Shown: piece by piece, positions 54,215-63,282 of the stretch | Layout: the number at the start of each line of letters is the position of its first letter | How positions within the stretch are numbered: position 1 is the stretch's first letter | Position numbers and translations under genes: made by a program | Notes under the pieces: generated by a model | Told to the model about the DNA's origin: nothing | The model's input: the letters and a program-made list of their open reading frames with translations, nothing else | Databases searched by the model: none | Assembly: GCA_903851465.1 (NCBI GenBank) | Contig: CAINOI010000003.1 | Coordinates: forward strand, 1 to 64,000 | Length of the DNA stretch: 64,000 nt | From: an uncultured Bacteroidota bacterium | GTDB taxonomy: Bacteria; Bacteroidota; Bacteroidia; Chitinophagales; Chitinophagaceae | Reading direction: 5' to 3'

Positions 54215-55801
54215 TTAATTTTTCAATGCAGTCTGGAAATTGTTATCCATCAAATTAATGGCTTCATAATACCCCTGCTTATACCATTTACAACGTGCTA
54301 AATAAGCTACTAGTTGTTGTTGTAAAAGTGGATTCTGTAGCATAGATACTGGCAATCCTTTTTGTTTGTTTGATCTTAAATATTGATCCAATATTTTGGT
54401 AAGATCTTGCTTGGCATAACCAGCAACAAATGCTTGTACAGATGAATATTGATTCAAACTCTTTTGTGCTGTTAGGTAATATTGTAATACAAATTCATTC
54501 ATGGTACCTTCTAAATATAAATTGGCATAATTTGAATCTGCATACAGCGCATTGGTTGGCAACCATTGATTCGGAATAATGCCTCCACCACCATAAACGG
54601 TATTGCCTTTTGGCGTCTTGTATGCTTTTCCAATAGATGCTGTGTCTAAAATTCCATTACTAGATTGGGTAATTCTTTCAAGGAAATCATGCTCGTAAGC
54701 CATCTTGCCATTTTGATATGGTCGTTGAATATTACGACCCAATGGTGTAAAGTATTTTGCAGTGGTCAACCTTAAAGCACCTCCATTGGATAACCTAAAT
54801 TGTTGTTGTACTAGTCCTTTACCATAAGACCTTCTTCCAACTACTTTTGCTCTATCCCAATCTTGCAAAGCCCCTGCTAACACTTCACTTGCAGATGCAG
54901 AAGTTTCATCCATTAAAATAGTCAACCCACCTGTTTCAAATAAACCTTCTCTTTTGCTATAATAATTCACCCTTGGCGCATGCAAGCCTTCAGTGTAAAC
55001 AATTAATTTATTACCAGCCAATAACTCATCCGCAATTCCTACCGCTTCTGATAATAATCCTCCGCCATTGCCTCTTAAATCAATGACTAGGGATGTCATT
55101 CCCTTTTTTAATAAAGGCTCCAAAGCTTGCATAAAAGCCTCATAGGTTCTATCTGCAAATTTGTCAATTTTAATATATCCGATGGTATCGCTCAACATAT
55201 AGGCAGCATCTATTGGAGAAACAGGTACAGATGCTCTCACTAAATTAAAAGTCATTTTTTGTTGATTTCGTAGCACGGTTAATTTTAAATTTTCCTCTGC
55301 TGGCCCTTTTATTTTTCGCTTAACGGCTTCCCCATCTAATTTGTTACCAGATAATTTTACAGAATCATCCACAGTCAATAAAATATCGCCTGTTTTTAAT
55401 CCAACTTTTTCGGCAGGCCCACCGGGTAGCACATAAGCCACAAAAACACTGTCTCTGAATTGTTGAAACTCTATGCCTATCCCTTTAAAATTGGGTTGAA
55501 ACTGTTCGTTGGCTTCTACTAGGTCTGCTGGTGGGATATAGACAGAATGGGGATCTAATTGACCCAAATAAAAATCGGCTAATTTGGTTTGAGTGCTATC
55601 CAAGTTCACTTCATCCACATATTTTGATTTAACCAATTCAATGATTTCGTCCATCGCTGAATTTGAATCAAGTGAAGGAAAACCAATCGAGAAACTTCCT
55701 TTTAAAAAAATGCCTATACCAATACCCAATAAAAGAACGACTGCATAGGCAATTGGAGTGACCCAACTTGTTTGGGTAGAACGAGGTTGATTTTGTTGCA
55801 T
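54215..55801 (-). CDS. S41 family C-terminal processing peptidase
   Basis: 528 residues. A membrane anchor (about 13-33) is followed by an N-terminal helical region, a PDZ domain (about 100-185: GIGIEFQQFRDSVFVAYVLP) and the S41 catalytic core. Catalytic serine lies in DETSASASE (298-306) and lysine in SYGKG (K328); LVIDLRGNGGGLL (238-250) is the family oxyanion region. It cleaves C-terminal tails of periplasmic proteins. The C-terminal 130 residues extend past the core, usual for Bacteroidota members. A perfect -7 box lies 17 nt upstream. Divergent from the BadF-type kinase. Confidence 0.94.
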   Translation of the reverse strand: MQQNQPRSTQTSWVTPIAYAVVLLLGIGIGIFLKGSFSIGFPSLDSNSAMDEIIELVKSKYVDEVNLDSTQTKLADFYLGQLDPHSVYIPPADLVEANEQFQPNFKGIGIEFQQFRDSVFVAYVLPGGPAEKVGLKTGDILLTVDDSVKLSGNKLDGEAVKRKIKGPAEENLKLTVLRNQQKMTFNLVRASVPVSPIDAAYMLSDTIGYIKIDKFADRTYEAFMQALEPLLKKGMTSLVIDLRGNGGGLLSEAVGIADELLAGNKLIVYTEGLHAPRVNYYSKREGLFETGGLTILMDETSASASEVLAGALQDWDRAKVVGRRSYGKGLVQQQFRLSNGGALRLTTAKYFTPLGRNIQRPYQNGKMAYEHDFLERITQSSNGILDTASIGKAYKTPKGNTVYGGGGIIPNQWLPTNALYADSNYANLYLEGTMNEFVLQYYLTAQKSLNQYSSVQAFVAGYAKQDLTKILDQYLRSNKQKGLPVSMLQNPLLQQQLVAYLARCKWYKQGYYEAINLMDNNFQTALKN

Positions 55802-55818
55802 GTTGTATGAATTCTTGG

Positions 55819-55826
55819 CAAATTTA
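55819..55826 (-). promoter_or_regulatory. -7 promoter box of the S41 protease gene
   Basis: TAAATTTG exactly matches TAnnTTTG, 17 nt before the ATG at 55801. Confidence 0.5.
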
Positions 55827-55874
55827 CATCAATTCAAAATGAAATGGCTAATTTCATACCCTAGTTCAACCAAC

Positions 55875-56723
55875 ATGAAAAAGACTTACTTAATAGCAGA
55901 TAGCGGTGCCACAAAATGCCAGTGGACATTGGTTCAAAACGGGAAGCGTCAAACCATTAAAACAACTGGCATCAGCCCCTACTTTTTAAGTCTTACAGAC
56001 ATTGTACAATTATTAGAAAAAACATTCCAAAAAAAGACAGATTTAAGCAAGGTTGCAGCTGTTTATTTTTATGGAACAGGGCTTAGTAATCCAGACAATG
56101 TAGCCATTGTAAAAAAGGCGTTGAAAACCGTTTTTAAAAATGCGACATTAGATATCCAAACCGATTTAATGGCCATTGCCAGAGCTGCCTGTCAGGATGA
56201 AAAAGGGGTGGTATGTATTTTAGGCACCGGATCCAATGCAGGATTTTACAATGGTAAAAAAATTACTAAAAACAGTCCAGGTTTGGGCTATGTTTTAGGG
56301 GATGAAGGAAGTGGGGCTTATTTAGGCAAAAAAGTATTGCAGTATTTTTTATACAAGACATTTGACGAAGAGTTAATGAATATGTTTGAAAAAAAGTACA
56401 ATTTGGATCGCGCTGCTATTTTAAATAAAGTCTATAAAGAACCTACTCCAAATAGTTATATCGCGAGCTTTACCGATTTTTTAGTGGAAAACAGAGGTCA
56501 TTATATGATCGAAAATATCATTGAAGATGGTCTTAATGATTTCTTTTTTACCCATTTGAATAAATTAAATGAATCTTGGTTGCATCCTATTCATTTTGTG
56601 GGCAGCGTAGCGTATGGTTTTAAAGATGTCTTAAAACAATTGGCAGATGGTTATGAAATTGAATTAGGCAAAATTGTGAAATCTCCAATGGATGGTCTAA
56701 TTGAATACCATAGCAAACACTAG
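55875..56723 (+). CDS. BadF/BadG/BcrA/BcrD-type ATPase (N-acetylglucosamine kinase-like)
   Basis: 282 residues from the ATG at 55875 (MKKTYLIADSGATKCQW); a longer frame to 55800 overlaps the protease start. ASKHA-fold motifs: LIADSGATKCQWTLV (phosphate 1), VVCILGTGSNAGFYNG (about 113-128, phosphate 2), and LGYVLGDEGSGAYLGKKVL, which matches the sugar-kinase branch of the family. It probably phosphorylates GlcNAc or a related amino sugar in the cytoplasm, which could act on sugars freed by the GH20 enzyme. The next gene starts 6 bp later, so the two are probably cotranscribed. Confidence 0.85.
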   Translation: MKKTYLIADSGATKCQWTLVQNGKRQTIKTTGISPYFLSLTDIVQLLEKTFQKKTDLSKVAAVYFYGTGLSNPDNVAIVKKALKTVFKNATLDIQTDLMAIARAACQDEKGVVCILGTGSNAGFYNGKKITKNSPGLGYVLGDEGSGAYLGKKVLQYFLYKTFDEELMNMFEKKYNLDRAAILNKVYKEPTPNSYIASFTDFLVENRGHYMIENIIEDGLNDFFFTHLNKLNESWLHPIHFVGSVAYGFKDVLKQLADGYEIELGKIVKSPMDGLIEYHSKH

Positions 56724-56729
56724 GTCATC

Positions 56730-57296
56730 ATGCACGACATAGAACCCTACTATCATTGGCGACATTTATATACAGCAGAAGCAGACCCAAGGTCTATCTT
56801 TTATGGCAGAACCTACAGTGAATTTGAGTTTTCTCAGACCGTTTACAATTATTATATCCACCCGCAATGGGATGAATTTGGCAGCAAAACATTGTACCTA
56901 AAAATTTTGTTCGCGGACTATGATGCAAAATTTGCAATCATAGAACTCATTGGCGAATGGAATGATACAATCGAAAATGATATCATGGAATTGAAACGGG
57001 AAGTCCTTGATAAATTAATGGCAGAGGGGATTATTAAATTTATTTTGATTGCAGAAAATGTATTCAATTTTCATAGTGGGGATAAAGACTATTACGAAGA
57101 GTTATACGATGAATTATCAGATGAGGACGGATGGGCCGTGTTGATCAATTTCCATCCGGCTGCCCAACATGATTTTTTATTGCGAAAATTAAACCGCTAT
57201 ATCGAACTAATGGAAATAAGTGCATGGCGGACCTACAAGCCTGAACATTTTTTTCAATTCATTGACCAAAAATTGAGTCAAAGACTAGATGTATAA
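56730..57296 (+). CDS. Conserved-looking cytoplasmic protein, unknown function
   Basis: 188 residues, no signal peptide or membrane segment, acidic and rich in aromatics (HDIEPYYHWRHLYTAEADPR, then YSEFEFSQTVYNYYIHPQWD). It alternates strands and helices in a single domain; LYDELSDEDGWAVLINFHPA is a distinctive central segment. I do not recognise a family. It begins 6 bp after the BadF-type kinase, so the two are probably translated from one transcript, and a functional link is possible. It converges on the TPR gene. Length and clean frame support a real gene. Confidence 0.75.
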   Translation: MHDIEPYYHWRHLYTAEADPRSIFYGRTYSEFEFSQTVYNYYIHPQWDEFGSKTLYLKILFADYDAKFAIIELIGEWNDTIENDIMELKREVLDKLMAEGIIKFILIAENVFNFHSGDKDYYEELYDELSDEDGWAVLINFHPAAQHDFLLRKLNRYIELMEISAWRTYKPEHFFQFIDQKLSQRLDV

Positions 57297-57344
57297 AATG
57301 GATTGATTAAAAGCGTTGAGTGTAATCCAATCAGTTTAGCGGAA

Positions 57345-57656
57345 TCAATAAACAAGGTCTTCGTAAGCTGCTAATAATTCTCTGTAAGCATGGTCATCCT
57401 TGGCTAATTTGCATGCTGCCAAACCTTTTTCATACCATTCAATGGCAAGTTCTTTTTCAGACAGGGCTTCTAAACATTTTGCTAAATGGTAATAGGAACC
57501 CACATAATCCGAGGACTCAGTCAGGATTTCAGTGAATAAGCCTTTTGCCTTTTGCAAGTCCCCAATTTTAATATACTCCAAAGCCAAAGCATGTCTTAAA
57601 AAGTTATCCTTAGGTTGTTGATTTAAAAATTCAATTATTCTTTCAATTCGTTGCAT
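57345..57656 (-). CDS. Small tetratricopeptide (TPR) protein
   Basis: 103 residues with about two and a half TPR helical hairpins: LRHALALEYIKIGDLQKAKG (21-40), VGSYYHLAKCLEALSEKELA and AIEWYEKGLAACKLAKDDHA. No signal peptide, so cytoplasmic. TPRs bind other proteins; the partner is unknown. It is divergent from etfB, with 50 bp between the starts; the plus-strand -7 box for etfB lies in that gap. Confidence 0.82.
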   Translation of the reverse strand: MQRIERIIEFLNQQPKDNFLRHALALEYIKIGDLQKAKGLFTEILTESSDYVGSYYHLAKCLEALSEKELAIEWYEKGLAACKLAKDDHAYRELLAAYEDLVY

Positions 57657-57663
57657 CTTATCT

Positions 57664-57671
57664 TATATTTG
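57664..57671 (+). promoter_or_regulatory. -7 promoter box of the etfBA operon
   Basis: TATATTTG exactly matches TAnnTTTG, 35 nt before the ATG at 57707; TTTC occupies the -33 position 19 bp upstream. Confidence 0.5.
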
Positions 57672-57706
57672 CATTAGTTGCATAAACAACCAAAAAGCAT
57701 TAGACT

Positions 57707-58450
57707 ATGAAGCTATTAGTTTGCATTAGCAAAACACCAGACACCACATCTAAAATTGCCTTCACCGAAGGTAATACAAAGTTCGATGAAAATGCCGTAC
57801 AATGGATCATCAATCCATACGACGAGTGGTATGCCTTAGTTAAGGCAATTGAAATGAAAGAACAAGATCCTGCTGTTACCATTCACCTTGTTACTGTTGG
57901 TGAAGCAGACGCAGAACCAATTATTAGAAAAGCTTTAGCATTAGGTGGTGACGAAGCCATTCGTATTAATATACAAAGCAATGATTCATTTGTGGTAGCA
58001 AGTCAAATTGCTGCAATTGCAAAAGAAGGTGCTTATGATTTAATCCTTACCGGTAAAGAAACCATTGACTACAATAGTGCTTGTATTGGTTCCATGTTAG
58101 CTGGATTATTAGATTTGCCATTCGTATCGCTTGCGAATCACATGGTTTTAAATGGCAACACTGCAAGTGTAAAAAGAGAAATTGAAGGTGGCGAAGAAAC
58201 TTGCGAAGTGACCCTTCCTGCAATTGTGAGTTGTCAAAAAGGCATGGCGGAACAAAGAATTCCAAATATGCGCGGCATCATGGCTGCAAGAACAAAACCA
58301 TTAAAAGTGGTTGAACCAATTGCTGTTCAAGCAACCACTTCAATTAAAACCTATGACTTACCTCCAGCAAAATCTGGTGTTAAATTAGTTGCAGCAGACA
58401 ATGTGGATGAACTAGTAAGATTATTAAAAGAAGAAGCAAAAGCATTCTAA
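57707..58450 (+). CDS. etfB: Electron transfer flavoprotein subunit beta
   Basis: 247 residues. MKLLVCISKTPDTTSKIAF (1-19), INPYDEWYALVKAIEMKE and TGKETIDYNSACIGSMLAG are EtfB features. LPAIVSCQKGMAEQRIPNMR is the signature before the C-terminal arm that wraps around the alpha subunit. With EtfA it carries electrons from acyl-CoA dehydrogenases to the quinone pool. etfA follows 20 bp downstream. Strong call. Confidence 0.96.
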   Translation: MKLLVCISKTPDTTSKIAFTEGNTKFDENAVQWIINPYDEWYALVKAIEMKEQDPAVTIHLVTVGEADAEPIIRKALALGGDEAIRINIQSNDSFVVASQIAAIAKEGAYDLILTGKETIDYNSACIGSMLAGLLDLPFVSLANHMVLNGNTASVKREIEGGEETCEVTLPAIVSCQKGMAEQRIPNMRGIMAARTKPLKVVEPIAVQATTSIKTYDLPPAKSGVKLVAADNVDELVRLLKEEAKAF

Positions 58451-58470
58451 ACAATTCAAATCGAAAAAAA

Positions 58471-59427
58471 ATGGTACTTATATATATTGATCAAGCAGAA
58501 CAACAAATTAAAAAATCTTCTCTAGAAGCGATTTCTTATGGCGCTGCCCTAGCAAAACAATTAGGCGTCACTGCAGAAGGCATTTTACTTGGCACAGTGA
58601 CAGATGATTTAGTAAGCCTAGGGAAATATGGCTTACAAAAATTACATCAGGTGTCTGATGCCAGTTTAAACCATTTTGATGCAAAAGTTTTCACACAAGT
58701 ATTGACAGAAGCTGCTAAAGCAACCAATGCAACTGTGTTGGTTTTTGCCCATAATTTAAATGGCAAAGCTGTCGCTCCAGCTGTGGCTGTAAAATTACAC
58801 GCTGGTATTGTAACTGGCGCGAATAGCTTGCCAGATACGAGCAATGGCTTTACGGTAACGAAAACTGTATTTTCTGGAAAAGCATTTGCACATATCAATA
58901 TCGACACCGCAATTAAAGTCATCTCTATCAACCAAAATTGTTTTGGTGTGCAAATGCACGAGGGTGCTGCAACTGTGGAGGCTTTATCTATAGCTATTCC
59001 TGCAGCTTCTATTAAAGTGACTGCAACCCATAAAGTAGAAGGTGAAATTCCATTGACGGAAGCCAATATTGTGGTGAGTGGCGGTCGTGGATTAAAAGGC
59101 CCTGAAAACTGGGGTATCATCGAAGATTTGGCAAAAGTATTAGGCGCTGCGACTGCTTGTAGTCGCCCTGTATCCGATTCAGATTGGAGACCACACCATG
59201 AACATGTGGGTCAAACAGGCGTTCAAGTGGCACCTAATTTATATATCGCCGTGGGCATTTCTGGCGCCATCCAGCATCTTGCTGGGGTCAATAGAAGTAA
59301 GACCATTGTGGTTATCAATAAAGACCCAGAAGCACCTTTCTTTAAAGCGGCTGATTATGGAATTGTTGGGGACGCATTTGAAGTATTACCAGCCCTTACA
59401 GCTGCCATACAAAAATCAAAGGCCTAA
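58471..59427 (+). CDS. etfA: Electron transfer flavoprotein subunit alpha
   Basis: 318 residues. The C-terminal FAD domain carries [20 protein letters not shown] (about 198-217), [45 protein letters not shown] and [20 protein letters not shown], the last being the family signature. The N-terminal domain is shorter and more divergent. It pairs with EtfB, encoded 20 bp upstream. The ETF:quinone oxidoreductase and acyl-CoA dehydrogenases are not in the window. Confidence 0.96.
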   Translation: MVLIYIDQAEQQIKKSSLEAISYGAALAKQLGVTAEGILLGTVTDDLVSLGKYGLQKLHQVSDASLNHFDAKVFTQVLTEAAKATNATVLVFAHNLNGKAVAPAVAVKLHAGIVTGANSLPDTSNGFTVTKTVFSGKAFAHINIDTAIKVISINQNCFGVQMHEGAATVEALSIAIPAASIKVTATHKVEGEIPLTEANIVVSGGRGLKGPENWGIIEDLAKVLGAATACSRPVSDSDWRPHHEHVGQTGVQVAPNLYIAVGISGAIQHLAGVNRSKTIVVINKDPEAPFFKAADYGIVGDAFEVLPALTAAIQKSKA

Positions 59428-59450
59428 TTCAAATCAATCCTTTTTTGCTT

Positions 59451-59458
59451 TAACTTTG
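59451..59458 (+). promoter_or_regulatory. -7 promoter box of the DUF151-ispE unit
   Basis: TAACTTTG exactly matches TAnnTTTG, 16 nt before the ATG at 59475. Confidence 0.5.
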
Positions 59459-59474
59459 TAAAGCAAATTATCTT

Positions 59475-60065
59475 ATGCAGAAAATTGAACTTGAAATTGT
59501 TGCGCTTTCACATAGTATCACCCAATCTAATTCCTATGCGGTTATTTTAGGAGAAGTGAATGGATTGAGGCGCTTACCTATTGTGATTGGTGGATTTGAA
59601 GCGCAGGCGATTGCAGTTGCATTAGAAAACATGCATCCTTCTAGGCCTCTGACCCATGATTTGATGAAAAATTTCATGACTGCATTTAACCTGCAATTAC
59701 AGGAAGTGTATATATGCGATTTACAAGAAGGCATTTTCTACTCTAAATTAGTTTGTCATAATTCCAACGATACCATCGAAATTGATAGTAGAACAAGTGA
59801 TGCACTGGCTTTAGCTGTTCGTTTTGGTTGCCCTGTTTATGTATACGAACATATACTGGATCAAGCAGGATTGACCAATGAGAAAACAGATAAAGTAACA
59901 ATGCCAGATACAATTACAAAAACATCTGAACGAAGTGACTTAGCTAAACTTTCATTAGCAGAATTGAATCAATTACTGAGTGAAGTATTAGAACAAGAAG
60001 ATTATATCCGTGCCATTGATATCAGAGATGAAATCAATAAACGCAATGAACCAAAGCAGCCTTAG
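59475..60065 (+). CDS. Bifunctional nuclease family protein (DUF151) with C-terminal UVR motif
   Basis: 196 residues. Residues 1-130 form the DUF151 domain: YAVILGEVNGLRRLPIVIGG (22-41), RPLTHDLMKNFM and IEIDSRTSDALALAVRFGCP are conserved. The last 40 residues (LAELNQLLSEVLEQEDYIRA, then IDIRDEINKR) are a UvrB/UvrC-type UVR helix hairpin, a common fusion in Bacteroidota. Plant DUF151 proteins have nuclease activity on DNA and RNA; the bacterial role is unclear, and the UVR tail suggests protein contact. ispE starts 1 bp after its stop. Confidence 0.92.
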   Translation: MQKIELEIVALSHSITQSNSYAVILGEVNGLRRLPIVIGGFEAQAIAVALENMHPSRPLTHDLMKNFMTAFNLQLQEVYICDLQEGIFYSKLVCHNSNDTIEIDSRTSDALALAVRFGCPVYVYEHILDQAGLTNEKTDKVTMPDTITKTSERSDLAKLSLAELNQLLSEVLEQEDYIRAIDIRDEINKRNEPKQP

Positions 60066-60066
60066 G

Positions 60067-60876
60067 ATGATTCAATTTCCCAACTGCAAAATCAACCTTG
60101 GTCTTTCTATCCTTGCAAAAAGACCAGATGGTTACCATGAACTTGAAACAGTTTTTTATCCTATTGCAGTTTCAGATGCCCTAGAAGTATTACCTGCTGA
60201 TAGCTTAACAATGACGCAGTCAGGTATTCCTGTACCTGGAGACCCTGCTCAGAATCTTTGTTTGAAAGCATATCTTTTGCTCAAAAAGGATTTTCCTCAA
60301 CTTCCACCTGTGCAAATGCACCTGCAAAAAAATATTCCAATGGGTGCGGGATTGGGTGGCGGATCAAGTGATGGCACTTCGGCCTTACTCATTTTAAATC
60401 AACAGTTTTCATTGGGCTTGAATGATAAACAATTAATTGATTATGCAAGTCAACTCGGAAGTGACTGTCCTTTTTTTGTTTTCAATAAAGCATGTCATGC
60501 ATCAGGAAGAGGTGAAGTTTTAACGCCAATTGCATTAGATTTATCCAACTACCAATTTTTGTTAGTGCACCCTGGTAAACATATATCTACAGCATGGGCC
60601 TTTCAACAATTGACTCCAAATGCAAAATCAGAAAGCATTCAATCTATCATTCAAAAACCTATTTCAGCATGGAAGGCTTCATTAATCAATGATTTTGAAA
60701 AACCTGTTTTTAATGCCGAGCCTACCCTTTTAGAAATAAAAACACAACTCTATCAACTAGGTGCGATTTACGCCAGCATGAGTGGTTCAGGAAGTTCTTT
60801 ATTTGGCATCTTCCCAATGGGTCATTTCGACCAAGCCCCTACAATTGATCACGCAATGCGTATTGACCTGGTATAG
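60067..60876 (+). CDS. ispE: 4-diphosphocytidyl-2-C-methyl-D-erythritol kinase
   Basis: 269 residues from the ATG at 60067 (MIQFPNCKINLGLSILAKRP); a frame 19 codons longer overlaps the upstream gene. GHMP kinase of the MEP isoprenoid pathway. PNCKINLGL and KRPDGYHELETVFYPI form the substrate site, and PMGAGLGGGSSDGTSALLIL (about 94-113) is the ATP loop. SGSGSSLFGIF near the end is the third GHMP motif. It starts 1 bp after the DUF151 stop, so translation is coupled. Isoprenoid precursors also feed menaquinone. Confidence 0.95.
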   Translation: MIQFPNCKINLGLSILAKRPDGYHELETVFYPIAVSDALEVLPADSLTMTQSGIPVPGDPAQNLCLKAYLLLKKDFPQLPPVQMHLQKNIPMGAGLGGGSSDGTSALLILNQQFSLGLNDKQLIDYASQLGSDCPFFVFNKACHASGRGEVLTPIALDLSNYQFLLVHPGKHISTAWAFQQLTPNAKSESIQSIIQKPISAWKASLINDFEKPVFNAEPTLLEIKTQLYQLGAIYASMSGSGSSLFGIFPMGHFDQAPTIDHAMRIDLV

Positions 60877-61006
60877 ATTTTCAAATCAAACCGGCATTGC
60901 GAACATTCGTTATTAGATAAATTATAACGCAAAGGTTTGTATTTTAAAAATTATCTAAAATTTTTGATTTTTATTAAACTTAATTTTATAAAAAAGTAAT
61001 TATACT

Positions 61007-61014
61007 TAGTTTTG
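61007..61014 (+). promoter_or_regulatory. -7 promoter box of amt
   Basis: TAGTTTTG exactly matches TAnnTTTG, with TTTT 19 bp upstream. Transcription would begin near 61020, upstream of the coding-like stretch that precedes the GTG. Confidence 0.5.
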
Positions 61015-61080
61015 TTTAAATTATAAATCATAAAAATTATCTCCAATAAGCATTTTAAGTTAGCATCCATCCAAAAATGG

Positions 61081-62412
61081 GTGCCTTTTGCTCTATTGAC
61101 TGCTGTTGCAGTTGCTGCATTATTCGTACCTCAATTACCAAATTTTGTGGGGGACAAAACAACCTATAATTCGGCAGATATAAGCTGGATATTGGTTGCC
61201 ACAGCATTGGTATTTATAATGACCCCTGGTCTTGCCTTTTTTTATGGAGGAATGGTCCATCGAAAAAATATTCTATCTACAATGATTAAGAGTATCGTTT
61301 CTGCAGGAATTGTCACAATTATCTGGGTAACTGTTGGCTATAGTTTGAGTTTTGGAAACTCCATAAATGGCATTATTGGAAATCCAATGACGCATTTATT
61401 TTTTAAAGGAGTGGTAGATGGCGCACCTCAGTTGCAAGGCGGTACTCCATTTACTATTCCACTATTATTGTTTGCTCTATTTCAGTTAATGTTTGCAATC
61501 ATCACACCTGGTTTAGTTGTAGGAGCAGTTGCTGAAAGAATAAAGTTTACTTCCTATATTTTATTCATTGTCCTATTTATTTTATTAGTTTATGCCCCTT
61601 TAGCACACTGGTCTTGGCATCCAAATGGATTCTTATTAAAAATGGGTGTACTTGATTTTGCAGGAGGCACGGTCGTTCATATAAGTGCTGGCAGTGCAGC
61701 TTTAGCTGGAGCCATTGTCTTGAAATCAAGAAAAGCAAAATTAGAACAATACGAAATTCCTCCAGCAAATATTCCATATGTTTTGATTGGTACTGGATTG
61801 TTATGGTTTGGCTGGTTTGGATTTAATGCAGGTTCTGCTTTAGGTGCAAACAGTTTAGCAGTAAATGCATTTGCCACAACAAATACTGCTGCTGCAGCAG
61901 CTGGTTTAGCTTGGATGTTTTTTGATGTTATGAAAGGTAAAAAACCATCTGTTCTAGGATTTTGTATTGGTGCTGTGGTAGGTTTAGTAGCAATTACTCC
62001 AGCAGCAGGGTTTGTTGGAATTCCACAAAGTATTTTTATTGGCGTTGTTGGTGCTGTAATTTCAAATGTTTTAAGTCATGCTTTTAGACTATCAAGAGTA
62101 GATGATACTTTAGATGTATTCCCATGCCATGGTATTGGCGGAATGGTAGGTATGTTGCTAACAGGCGTATTTGCTTCTAAGGCGGTTAACCCAGCTGGTA
62201 ATGATGGACTATTTTATGGTAATCCAATCTTTTTCTTTACCCAATTAAAAGCGATGTTACTTGTTGTCACATATAGCTTTACTGTCTCTTATAGTATCTT
62301 TAAATTAATTGCCTATTTGTTACCATTACGTGTATCCGAAGAAGAGGAAGAACTTGGATTAGATGCAACTCAACACAATGAAAAATATGGACGAAATCCT
62401 ATGAAAACCTAA
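61081..62412 (+). CDS. amt: Ammonium transporter
   Basis: 443 residues from the GTG at 61081. Eleven-segment Amt fold: MTPGLAFFYGGMVHRKN (about 43-59), AHWSWHPNGFL (first conserved channel histidine region), GGTVVHISAGSAALAG and DDTLDVFPCHGIGGMVG (second channel histidine) are diagnostic. It conducts ammonium across the inner membrane. No glnK follows, which is unusual since amt and glnK are often paired. Upstream of GTG, 17 sense codons read IIKIISNKHFKLASIQKW with no ATG, GTG or TTG, so the true N-terminus is uncertain. A terminator follows. Confidence 0.93.
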   Translation: MPFALLTAVAVAALFVPQLPNFVGDKTTYNSADISWILVATALVFIMTPGLAFFYGGMVHRKNILSTMIKSIVSAGIVTIIWVTVGYSLSFGNSINGIIGNPMTHLFFKGVVDGAPQLQGGTPFTIPLLLFALFQLMFAIITPGLVVGAVAERIKFTSYILFIVLFILLVYAPLAHWSWHPNGFLLKMGVLDFAGGTVVHISAGSAALAGAIVLKSRKAKLEQYEIPPANIPYVLIGTGLLWFGWFGFNAGSALGANSLAVNAFATTNTAAAAAGLAWMFFDVMKGKKPSVLGFCIGAVVGLVAITPAAGFVGIPQSIFIGVVGAVISNVLSHAFRLSRVDDTLDVFPCHGIGGMVGMLLTGVFASKAVNPAGNDGLFYGNPIFFFTQLKAMLLVVTYSFTVSYSIFKLIAYLLPLRVSEEEEELGLDATQHNEKYGRNPMKT

Positions 62413-62455
62413 CTATTTTAAAACTGTTTTATTCGTTTTTAAGCAAGCAATCTAC

Positions 62456-62485
62456 GGCCTGAATTTCTATTCGGGCCTTTTTTAT
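62456..62485 (+). terminator. Intrinsic terminator after amt
   Basis: GGCCTGAAT, TTCT loop, ATTCGGGCC (one T-G pair), then six T. Confidence 0.92.
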
Positions 62486-62498
62486 TATATTAGAGGTT

Positions 62499-63263
62499 AT
62501 GATGAAAAAAATCTTACTTCCTTTTCAACTTTTATACTGCTTTTACGCTTTATTTATTTTTTTCTGCTTAACCATGATCTCGCTATTTGCCATGTTATTC
62601 ATCCTCCCCTTGGGTGATCGCTATTTAACAAAAGGAATCTATAAAATTGGGCGATATTTTTCTAAAACATTGTACTTGTTCTTAGGCATGCGCCATCAAG
62701 AAATTTACGAGGGCATCCACCATTTTAATCAACCACATGTATTTATTGGTAATCATAATTCTTATATGGATATCCCTCCGATTGTCCAATTAAAACATCA
62801 GCCAATCAAACCATTGGGAAAATTTGAATCCTCAAAAATTCCACTTTTCGGACTTTTCTATAGACATATTGTTATCATGGTGGATAGGTCTGATTCTGAA
62901 AAAAGAGCACAAAGTCTTAGGAATCTAAAAGACGCATTAAAAAATAAAATTTCAATTTTTATTTTCCCAGAAGGTACATTTAGCATGACCGACGAAAAAC
63001 CATTGAAAGATTTTTACAATGGGGCATTTAAATTGGCTATTGAGATGCAGGTTCCAATACAACCAGTGCTCATGGTAGATGCCGTGGACAGAATGCATTT
63101 TAGTAGCATTTTTACCCTTAATCCCGGTATCAGTCGCGTCGTCTATTTGCCTACTGTGTATGTAGATAATTACCAGCTAGAAGACCTTGAAATATTGAAG
63201 CATCAGGTACACCAAATGATGGAGGATGGATTAAGAAGATATCGCAACTATCCAGCTTCTTAA
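62499..63263 (+). CDS. plsC: 1-acyl-sn-glycerol-3-phosphate acyltransferase
   Basis: 254 residues. Two N-terminal hydrophobic segments (about 5-38) anchor it. The catalytic HX4D motif is NHNSYMD (H86, D91), the substrate motif is FPEGTFS (PEGT 157-160), and KFESSKIPLFG lies between. It acylates lysophosphatidic acid to phosphatidic acid in phospholipid synthesis. Two tandem ATG codons open the gene (62499, 62502); either is possible. It begins 14 bp after the amt terminator. Confidence 0.9.
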   Translation: MMKKILLPFQLLYCFYALFIFFCLTMISLFAMLFILPLGDRYLTKGIYKIGRYFSKTLYLFLGMRHQEIYEGIHHFNQPHVFIGNHNSYMDIPPIVQLKHQPIKPLGKFESSKIPLFGLFYRHIVIMVDRSDSEKRAQSLRNLKDALKNKISIFIFPEGTFSMTDEKPLKDFYNGAFKLAIEMQVPIQPVLMVDAVDRMHFSSIFTLNPGISRVVYLPTVYVDNYQLEDLEILKHQVHQMMEDGLRRYRNYPAS

Positions 63264-63265
63264 TG

Positions 63266-63273
63266 TATTTTTG
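63266..63273 (+). promoter_or_regulatory. -7 promoter box of priA
   Basis: TATTTTTG exactly matches TAnnTTTG, 9 nt before the ATG at 63283, implying a very short leader. Confidence 0.5.
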
Positions 63274-63282
63274 TAGCCCAAT

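Noticed and set aside
58647-59120. 157-codon open frame on the minus strand inside etfA
   Set aside because: etfA is unambiguous on the plus strand; the antisense frame has no recognisable family and is a codon-bias shadow.
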